Of a stretch of 64,000 nucleotides of DNA, positions 55,901 through 64,000 are shown one piece after another (positions within the stretch are counted from its first letter, which is position 1; each line of letters begins with the position of its first letter). The notes beneath the pieces were generated by a model. The model worked only from the letters and a program-made list of their open reading frames with translations, was not told where the DNA came from and did not search any database. The translations under genes were made by a program, and so were the position numbers. The stretch is from Microplitis mediator (lineage: Eukaryota > Arthropoda > Insecta > Hymenoptera > Braconidae), in contig NC_079977.1 in the NCBI RefSeq assembly GCF_029852145.1, positions 4,487,879 through 4,551,878 on the forward strand, written 5' to 3'.

Positions 55901-57924
55901 TAAGCAAACAATATGGATTATGATTTAGTAATTAAACTACCGAGTTATGAATTAAATTAAATGTAACAGCATGTCTACAATAGTAAAATACATTTTTTAT
56001 AAACATATATATTTATTTAATTATTAATGAACTCACATCACTGTAATATTTGTTCCATATTGATCTTATTTGAGCAGCGCCTCCCACATCATAAACTTTT
56101 ATTGAATAAAATTTATGTTTTAATGTCACAACTCTGAATCCCATTGTCGGCATAACATTTTCATCAAGATCTGGAATAACATCACCATTAAATATTTTTT
56201 AAATAATAATCAATCAATTATATCATATTTTTTTTAATTCTGCCCTATCAACAAAATCCACATGGGGATTCAGCCTAGATTCCTATGGGTTCCCACAGAG
56301 TTTTCGGATGGATTCCCATGGGAATGCATATAGTTTCCTATAGGAATTAATTCCTATGATTCTTACATAAATCCATACTTTCCTATGCGTATTCCTATGG
56401 GTTCCCATGCAATCTCACATGGATTTTTTTTATAGGGATTACATTTTTATGGAAATCACAAATAATTTAAATAAAACATTAAATTAGGAATCGTACGAAT
56501 GAGAGTAAAGTTGGCGGACATCAGACAGTTTTTAAAATTTTTAAATAATAAAGTAAAATTTTTTAAGCAAAAAAATTAAAAAATGGGCTTGCAGAAGATT
56601 CTTAAATCAGTACATGCATTTTTTTTATCATATCAATTTAATTGTTTAATTTTTTTATATGTAATTTGAAAATTGTCTTATGTCTGCTACATTTACACTC
56701 ATATCGTACGAAGGTATTGTGCTCCAGGAAAGTTTATGAAAACACATACGCTTATGATATTTGTATCATACTAGATTCCCATATGGATTTGACATGGTGT
56801 AGATTCCCATAAGAAGCCATGTGAGAATCTATGTCGGGATCTATGCTGGATTTCTATAGGAAACTTTATGGAAATCCATCCGAAAACGCCGTAGGAACCA
56901 ACAGGAATCTAGGCTGGATTCCCATGTGGATTTGACATGATGTAGATTCCTATAGGAACCCATGTGAGAATCTATATCGGGATCTATGCTGGATTTCTAT
57001 AGGAAACTTTATGGAAATCCATCCGAAAACGCCGTGGGAACCAACAGGAGTCTAGACTGGATTCCCATCTGGATTTTCTTGATAGGGAAGTCAGAAAGCA
57101 GACGTCAGGTGACGTTAAGAAGACGATTTGTAAACTCTAATTTATAAAATATATACAGTTTGAATAAAATATAAATTACTATAAATATATTTATCTAGTT
57201 TTATATGGATGTCAAAAACTGTAAGACTGCAAAGTTGTACAGATGGGAAATACAAAAAACTCATATATTTATTTATGTTGAGTGAATGTAGCAGACATGA
57301 GACAATTTATAATTTTTGAATTTAAAAAAATTCACGTACTGATGTGTCATTTATCTAAATACGCATTTTTTAATTTTTACTGTACGTACATTTAATTATC
57401 TATTACAAAACTTCAAAAATTGCCACTTGTCAGTCACATTTACATATTTATATAATCATATATATATCTATGATCATATATATATATTTATTACCACAGT
57501 ATATGTAATAAAAATTTCTTACCATTAGATATACAATTCAAAACTGAAGTTTTTCCAGAATTGTCTAAACCAGCCATCAGCAATATAATATTCCTGCACA
57601 TAAGTATATATATTTATATATTTTATTTATTATATAAAAAAAAAACATTTATTTATTCATGAGTGCGAATGTAACCAAAAATTTTCAGTTTTGTATTTTA
57701 AATAAATAAATAAAAATGCGTACTTAGAAAATTTAAAAATCCGTACGCGCATTTTTTTAAATTTCATTATCGTAATTAATTTATATATTTATTTAAAAAT
57801 TATAAATTGTCTCATATCCGCTACATTCAAACTCATATATTTAAATAATAATAAAAATAACCTACTTCTTAATTACACTTTTTTTTCTTATTTTATTAAT
57901 TATTATTCTTAAACAATTTCCCAT
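52907..57924 (-). CDS. ARL13B: ADP-ribosylation factor-like protein 13B, 7 exons
   Basis: Exons 57866-57924, 57523-57593, 56037-56170, 55760-55875, 54321-54497, 53301-53518 and 52907-53196 join in phase to 354 aa. The start MGNCLR offers lipid-anchor sites (Gly2, Cys4). GTPase motifs: P-loop GLDNSGKT (28-35), switch II DVGGAAQIR (71-79) with Ala where classical ARFs have the catalytic Gln, and NKQD (130-133). After the G domain comes RIKASQ...PINNHVQKRPS and a Pro-rich end, as in ARL13B, the ciliary-membrane GTPase and ARL3 exchange factor. Switch II close to DLGGG/IRGIW of vertebrate ARL13B, and a tail of about 150 residues, separate it from ordinary ARLs. Introns are full of repeats. Confidence 0.88.
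53560..54245. repeat. Minisatellite in ARL13B intron (GGATTCCCATATGGAAAATC)
   Basis: About fifteen irregular ~40-45-bp repeats of a phrase meaning CCATGGATACCAGGATT + CCCATATGG + AAAATCCACATAG. CCATATGG is its dyad centre. Confidence 0.75.
54695..55693. mobile_element. 1-kb CCCTAGCGAATTCA-ended element in ARL13B intron
   Basis: Inverted ends CCCTAGCGAATTCA (54695) and TGAATTCGCTAGGG (55693). Two CACAGAAAAAAAGG-type MITE pieces (54750-54872 and 55268-55537) lie inside. No coding. Confidence 0.65.
56240..56430. repeat. Foldback of the ATCCACATGGGGATT family in ARL13B intron
   Basis: AAATCCACATGGGGATTC at left and AATCTCACATGGATTTTTTT at right enclose repeated TTCCTATGGGTTCCCA words. Same sequence family as 53560-54245 and 56774-57075. 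Confidence 0.5.
56774..57075. repeat. Two 143-bp tandem repeats in ARL13B intron
   Basis: GATTCCCATATGGATTTGAC starts at 56774, a near copy starts at 56917, and a third start lies at 57060. The two full units differ at only a few bases. Confidence 0.8.
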
Positions 57925-60895
57925 TATTATTACTGATGATAATTAAAATATAAGGAAATTAAAACTATAAAATATACATGTATATATTTTTTTATTATCA
58001 GTACCCGTATTTTGTCATATTTGTATACGAAACGTACGAAACTCCGAATAGTTTTTGTATTTATCTACATATATATGCATGTATTTTATATATTTACATA
58101 TATGTGTATATATTTTATACTATGACAAAAACTTACAACTTATTTACATAATTTTACTCTACACTTTTTTTTTATATAGTGTAGTAGTGAATGAATCTAC
58201 GCATGATCTACAAATATATATAAATATATAGATATAGATATATATTTTTATAATACTCCGATAAATTTATAAGCAAATACAAACATGGTTCATATATAAA
58301 TATATGTATTTATAAATGTCAAGTTGAAGGTTACATTTAAAATATAAGAGCTCCAAATATAAAATATATGACTAAGTATGTAATTATTGTATAATTTTCA
58401 TCTATTTATATATACAATTAATATATGATCCTGAAGTTAGCAGAAAGTTGACAATTTTTGGTTTTTTTTCAACAATTTAATTTAAAAAAAAAAAAAAAAA
58501 AAAAAATATGCACGTGTAGAAAATTCAAAAAAATATGAGTGTGGGTGTAGCTGACAATTTTTATTTTTAAAATTTCGAAATAAAGGAATTAAGTGTAAAT
58601 TTAATAAAATTTAAAAAATGCACATATGTAGAATTTAAAAATCAAAATGTGCATTTTTTTCATTTTTAAATTTTTGACTGTTTAATTCATTTATTTGTAA
58701 TTTGAAATTTGTCTCAAATCCGTTACATTCACACTCATAAAAAAATAACGATACTGAAGTTAGCTGACGTCTAATAATTTTTGAATTTTTTTCAACACGA
58801 CAAATTATAATGAAAAAAATATTTTGAAAAATTTCACCGATAGTTTTTTTTATTTACCACATGTGAATATTTTTAGGTTTTATTTTTTTCAAATCGATTT
58901 TCTGAAAAAAAAAAAAAAAAATTGACATGACCCTGAATTTAGCAGACACTTAAAAATTTTTGGATTTTATTTTCGACTAGTTAATTACAAAAATTAAAAA
59001 AACTAAAAATATGCACTTGTAGAAAATTTAAAAAACTGTAAGTTCAATTTTTTTAAATGTTTGTTTTTATGATTTACTGTTTTAAAAAAAAATTCAAAAA
59101 TTTACTGTTTTAAAAAAAACTTCAGTATCATAAGTTAGCCGACGTCTTATAATTTTTTTTTTTTTTTTTAGAATGATAAATAATAATAAAAAAAATTTTG
59201 AAAAAATTGCACCTATAGTTTATTAAATTTTCTACATGTGCATTTTTTTAGATTTTTGTTTTTTTCTAATTAATCAGTTGAAAAAAAATTTGAAAATTTT
59301 TAATTGTCTGCTAATTGTGGATCATAAAAAATACTGAAATGAGCATGATACTGAAGTTAGCAGAAGTCTAATAATTTTTGGATTTTTTTTAGACGATAAA
59401 CCAGAAGAAAAAAAATATTTGAAAAAATTGCACCTGTAGTTTTTTAAATTTTCTATATGTGCATATTTTTAGTTTTTTATTTCTTCAAATTTAATTGTTC
59501 AAAAAAAAAATCAAAAAATTTTGAATTGTCTGCTAACTTCAGGATCATAAATGAGCTGACGTCTAGTAACTTTTAAATTTTTTTGAAAACGATAAATTGT
59601 AAGAAAAAAATATTTTGAAAAATTGCACCAATAGTTTTTTTTTATTTCCCACATGTGCATATTTTTATTTTTTATTTTTTTTGGAATCGATTTTTTGAAA
59701 AAAAAATCCGAAAACTTTCAATTGTCTGTCAACTTCAAGATCATAAAGGAACCGACGTCTTATAATTTTTGTTTTTTTTTTATAGTGATAAATAATAATA
59801 AAAAAAATTTTTGAAAAAATTGCACCTATAGTTTATTCAATTTTCTATATGTGCATATTTTTAGTTTTTTTTTTTTTTTTTTTAATTAAGTTGTTAATAA
59901 AAAATTCCAGAAATTGTTAATCGCCTGCTAACTTTAGAATCATAAAAAAATTGCGAATGTTGCAGACATAAGAAAACTTATAAATTTAAATAAATAAATT
60001 ATCAAATTTAAAAAAATGCGCGCACTGATTTTCCAATTATCTACGTACGCATTTTTAAATTTTCACTCTTCTCTCATTTTCTTTATTTAAAAATTTAAAA
60101 AATTGCCGGTTGTCAGCCAAATTCACGCTCATAAAAAAACAGTAAATGAAATTTTTCAAATACTTTTTTAAAATTTATCGTTTAAAAAACCCAAAAATAC
60201 GTCAGCTAATTTCAGTATCATAAAATATATAAAAATATATATAAAATGACTCATATATTTTTCATCCAATAAATTTACTAAATAAAGAACTAAAATTTAT
60301 TTAATTATTTTTTTCTTAATAACAAAGAACTATATAAATATATTTGAATTTATATATAATATATATTCAGAAATAGATCGTCAGTAAGAGAAAATAAAAG
60401 AAATATATGAAATAAAAACACAAGATCGAGTTAAATAAAGATTTGAAGACAAAGGAAATAAATAAAATAAAAATGCTATTGAATTACAATTCAAATTTGC
60501 ATTCAAACACTCATTAGTCAAATTAAGTAATAAAATATAATTTATTTAAATTACCGTCTAAAATATATGTCTTATTTAACATTTAATTTGTAGAGTAGTT
60601 GCAAATAAATGTAACGAGAGCGATAGCAATTATTTGAATACAAAAAAAGTGAAATACATTTGAACAAATATATTTTTAATCGACCTTTTAAAAGGCTTCC
60701 AAGGCTGCAGAGAAGGGGCATCACTAAAAAGTATAAATATTTCTCTCCACTTGTATAAATAGGGACAATTTGTCGTGCAATTTTAAAGAGCAACATCCTC
60801 TTGTATTGCGCTAACATTCGTTGTGTCCGATTCAAAAGTTTTATATTCTCGTTTTATTTTTTTCTATTTAGATTTAAATTTCCATAATTTAAATC
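57925..60895. repeat. Intergenic foldback-repeat belt between ARL13B and P5C reductase
   Basis: 58425-60230 is a head-to-tail series of diverged foldbacks. Each runs from GAT(C/A)CTGAAGTTAGC (or its GACGTC-TAATAATTTTT variant) through TTGCACCTATAGTTT to TTTTCTACATGTGCATATTT and CTGCTAACTTCAGGATCAT. At least six partial copies are visible, with ATGAGTG-type pieces at 58533-58740 and 59945-60135. The same family lies in every ankyrin intergenic unit. 60240-60895 is AT-rich with a GC-richer stretch at 60680-60840, possibly the P5C reductase promoter. Confidence 0.6.
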
Positions 60896-63164
60896 ATGAC
60901 GCAAACAATTAATTTGCAATCAGCAAAAGTTGGGTTCATCGGCGGTGGAAATATGGCACGAGCTATTGGAATAGCTTTGATTAAAAAAAGTAATTATTTG
61001 AATATATGTATACATAAGTATGCAATTATATTGTAATGTTATAAATTACTAATTAATTTAATTTATTTATTTTTATAGATATTTTAAATCCAAAGAATAT
61101 TTGGATATCGGCGCGAACACGGGAAACTCTTCAAATGTGGAATCAATTGACTTTGGAAAATCCAGTCAATACAACATTGAATAACGCTGATATTATTATT
61201 AATAGTGACATTATATTCTTGGCTATCAAACCCCAGTCACTTGTAGTCGCTATTGACGATGCCAAGAAAGCTGCGGAAGGACGTAATTTAATGCTGGAAA
61301 ATAAATTATTCGTATCAGTACTCGCTGGTGTTACTCTTGATACTTTAGAAAAAGTAAATTTGTTTTTTTAAATTTTATATATATTGTAACATTCTGGCTA
61401 AATGTTAATTCATATTATTTATTATTTAATTAAATATTTCCCAGGTAGATATCATTGGAAAATCTATAGACCTGTGATGTCACTGTTCGACTCTAGTTTT
61501 TAAATTTTGTTTCAAGGGTTTAAATTTAAATAATACAAAATTTTAAATGAATTTAATATTCTTAAATAAAACATTGAATTTAAAGTCAGTCGGTCACCGG
61601 ACAGAGATGTTCGTCGGCTGCCTGTTCTTTCTCCGCAGATCCAGTACAAAAAAATTAACAAATTATAAATCGTCCAACGTCGCGTCTCTACCCTAGAGAA
61701 CGTCGTCGAGGTCTGGGTCTCATGCCTCATCATGAGTTTAGACTACGGGTCACGACGGTCTCTGCTTTAGTTACTCTGTTGAAAAATTTTTATTCGTCAT
61801 AGTGACCAAAGTTTTATTATATACTGCCAAAAAAAAATTCTAAAACTTACATTTAAATATAATTGAAGCCAGAACGTAACAATGTGTATACAGAAATGGT
61901 TTTATTTTTCCCAAATGAGTAAATAATTTCTTAATTCTGTTTTAGTAATTAATTTTTTAAATTTTTTTTACAGGAAATTCAAGCGCATTTAGGACAGCAA
62001 GTACCTCTGAAAATTATAAGGACTATGCCAAATACTCCGTTAAGTATTGGAGAAGGGATAACAGGTATTTATAATCATATATTTATACATAATTCAAATT
62101 CCACTGACTGAATTATTATTTTAATTCAAATTTTAAAAAGTAACACAAGTTCATTTAATTTAAAAAATTTTAAATTAAAACTGTAATTATAATTACTGTT
62201 GGTTACATAAAATTTATAATTATCATAAATATAAAAATTTTATAACTTGATATAAAAAAAATTTGAAAACTGTTGACTCTACAAACCAGCCCTACGATCG
62301 ACCGCTGATATTTTTGAAACTTATAAATAAATGAAAATTACTTTAGCGGAGATAAAATTCTTCTTTGAAGCGAAACTATTTTTTAAAATTTTCATTTTTG
62401 AAATATTTTAAAATTTAATCGATCGATTTTATTTAAATTTACACGGGATTCGTTTTGATAAATTTTTTTTACCGCGAATATTTAAATTGATAATTTGTTC
62501 AAAAGTTATGAGATATTCACCCGCATACATTTTGAAACTTCATAGTTTCCTAGGAGCTTAAAATTTCAGCATTTAAAGGAAACTCATTTTTTTTAAATCG
62601 AACTAAGAGCGAAACCCCGCCAATTTTTTAAATTAAAAATTTTCTTAGCGGAAAGTTTAAAAATAAATATTTTTTTATTAAAGTGTACTCTCGCAATGCT
62701 CAAGTATCTGAGAGTGATGCTCTGCCATTAGTAAAAATGTTGTCTCAGATCGGTATTATTGAAGAAATTCCTGAGAATTTAATAAACGCAGCCGGTGGAT
62801 TGGCAGGATCAGGTCCTGCTTATGTAAGTAATAACATAAATTATTTATAATTTCCAACAAAAATGAATTTATATATAAATATAAAATATAGGCATACCTG
62901 ATGGTTGAAGGATTAGCTGATGGTGGCGTAAAAAATGGTTTGCCTCGGGCATTAGCGACAAAATTTGCCGCGCAAGTATTAGCTGGTGCAGGAAAAATGG
63001 TATTACAAACTGGTAAACATCCAGGGGAACTTAAAGACGAAGTTTGCTCGCCAGGAGGTACAACAATTACAGGAATGCACGCATTGGAAACTGGAGCTGT
63101 CAGAGCATCATTAATTAATGCCGTTGAGGCAGCAGTTAAAAGATCTAAAGAACTTGGAGCTTAA
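60896..63164 (+). CDS. P5CR: Pyrroline-5-carboxylate reductase, 5 exons
   Basis: Exons 60896-60989, 61079-61353, 61974-62064, 62684-62823 and 62892-63164 join in phase to 290 aa. The enzyme reduces 1-pyrroline-5-carboxylate to proline with NAD(P)H, the last step of proline synthesis. The N-terminal Rossmann start VGFIGGGNMARA (12-23) binds the cofactor. Family signatures include FLAIKPQ, VSVLAGVTL, RTMPNTP, GSGPAY (195-200), DGGVKNGLPR and SPGGTTITGMHALE (253-266). The length is normal for the family. No clear mitochondrial presequence is seen, so it may be the cytosolic form. A poly(A) signal AATAAA lies at 63186-63191. Confidence 0.93.
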
Positions 63165-63538
63165 ATCTAACGCAGGATCGATGATAATAAATAAAATTAA
63201 AACAAATATCATATTAACCGGAAGTGTGAAGGCATTTTTGAAGCATTTAAATTTATACAAAAAATTTTTAACAACGAACAGACTTTTTTTTGTATATTTG
63301 ATATTTACAATAATATTTATTATGAAGGCATGACTGAGAAAAGTATTTTTAACTTGACGTATTTTAAAGTTATAAAAATTTTAATCGTATTTACGATTTT
63401 GTACGATTCTTATAAATAAATAAATAATAATTATTTACAATATGAAATTACTTAGTCTGAAAGTTATATTTTTTTATACTTACAATAATAGAATTATTAT
63501 TAAATATTTTTACAATGCGCACTAATTTAATTATCAAA

Positions 63539-63775
63539 TTACACTTTAGTGTATTCGACACATCGTGAAGGATCTGTAGGATAATATTCCTGGCATTTAG
63601 TCATTAATCTTTTCAATGCCTGGATGTATTTTCTTTGAGTTTCGTCGTTCATAACATGGGCGACATTTTTGGAGAAAATTTTCTCTCTTCCAGTACGGGC
63701 GTGGATACCAACCATAGTGACACCAATAGGCCATGGGGAATTTCCAATTGCCATTTGAAGGTACGCGTCACTTGC
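63539..63775 (-). CDS. PRPF18: Pre-mRNA-splicing factor 18, last exon
   Basis: The last 78 codons plus stop, after a TAAATTTAG acceptor at 63776. The sequence [20 protein letters not shown], then [20 protein letters not shown], ends [11 protein letters not shown]. This is the conserved C-terminal helical region of Prp18, a U5-associated factor needed for exon ligation (second splicing step) that works with Slu7. It is convergent with P5C reductase, with 374 bp between the stops. Upstream exons lie beyond the window. Confidence 0.93.
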   Translation of the reverse strand, partial: ASDAYLQMAIGNSPWPIGVTMVGIHARTGREKIFSKNVAHVMNDETQRKYIQALKRLMTKCQEYYPTDPSRCVEYTKV

Positions 63776-64000
63776 CTAAATTTAAATAAATAAAAATATT
63801 AATTAGTATTTAAGTTCTCGTCCATGATCAAAATATTTAAAATAACTTAATCTTGGGAATTTGGAGAATAAGTGGAGATGTTATATAATAAAATTTGCAA
63901 CGTTTCGCTGATTTATTTGAGCTTCATCAGGAATCTTATGGTTAACATCCTCGTCTAGTTTTTACAGTCAATAGATGTAATAGAGTAAAACAGCATATTC
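63776..64000. other. PRPF18 intron with a hammerhead-like segment
   Basis: Presumed intron. On the minus strand at about 63898-63932 it reads CTGATGAAGCTCAAATAAAT then CAGCGAAACGTT, which has the CTGATGA...GAAAC order of a hammerhead core. See findings. Confidence 0.35.

Noticed and set aside
60572..60835. 87-codon minus-strand frame upstream of P5C reductase
   Set aside because: No family likeness; the position fits a promoter or leader better. It is not excluded as a small gene.

Overview
This window looks like nuclear DNA of an insect, most likely a parasitoid wasp. The evidence is high A+T content, short spliceosomal introns with GT/AG borders, insect-type single-copy genes (ARL13B, pyrroline-5-carboxylate reductase, PRPF18), dense miniature inverted-repeat elements (MITEs) and SINEs, and a multicopy family of ankyrin-repeat proteins with a C-terminal PRANC-type region. 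PRANC-ankyrin proteins are known from parasitoid Hymenoptera, Wolbachia and poxviruses. The species itself cannot be read from the sequence.

Left part, about 1-36,300: a cluster of intronless ankyrin/PRANC genes. Most are on the minus strand in head-to-tail units of gene plus about 1 kb of shared flank (CDS at 3-1109, 15289-16587, 18153-23268 in two pieces, 24334-25647, 27557-28879, 29816-31117, 32024-33178 and 34230-35555). One copy is on the plus strand (5507-6826). A promoter-like block about 190-250 bp upstream of each start is conserved between units. The cluster is heavily hit by transposons: a probable solo LTR lies inside the promoter of the plus-strand gene, a TTAA-flanked MITE sits in the TATA-like box of another, and a 3.8-kb insertion with nine tRNA-like copies (one single, eight in a perfect 220-bp tandem array) cuts a third in two. 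Between about 7.5 and 13.4 kb two sets of inverted-repeat elements are nested inside one another, like Russian dolls, four and five levels deep.

Middle part, about 36,300-52,150: an 11-exon minus-strand gene for a secreted protein I do not recognise (36698-41156), and a direct segmental duplication (40320-47069 and 47070-52125) that has copied its signal-peptide exon and exons 2-3. The two duplicated segments have since received different insertions, so each serves as the empty site for the other: a TA-flanked MITE, a 5S-rRNA-derived SINE with a 15-bp target duplication, a tRNA-derived SINE with a poly(A) tail, and several foldback elements.

Right part, about 52,900-64,000: ordinary conserved genes. 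ARL13B (ciliary GTPase, minus, 7 exons) has introns stuffed with short tandem repeats. About 3 kb of degenerate foldback repeats follow. Then comes P5C reductase (plus, 5 exons), convergent with the last exon of the splicing factor PRPF18 (minus, running out of the window).

The most unusual things here are the tRNA-repeat insertion that splits an ankyrin gene, the deep transposon nesting, and the repeated capture of the ankyrin-gene promoters by mobile DNA. Exon structures were worked out by hand from reading frame, splice borders and protein likeness, without transcript data.
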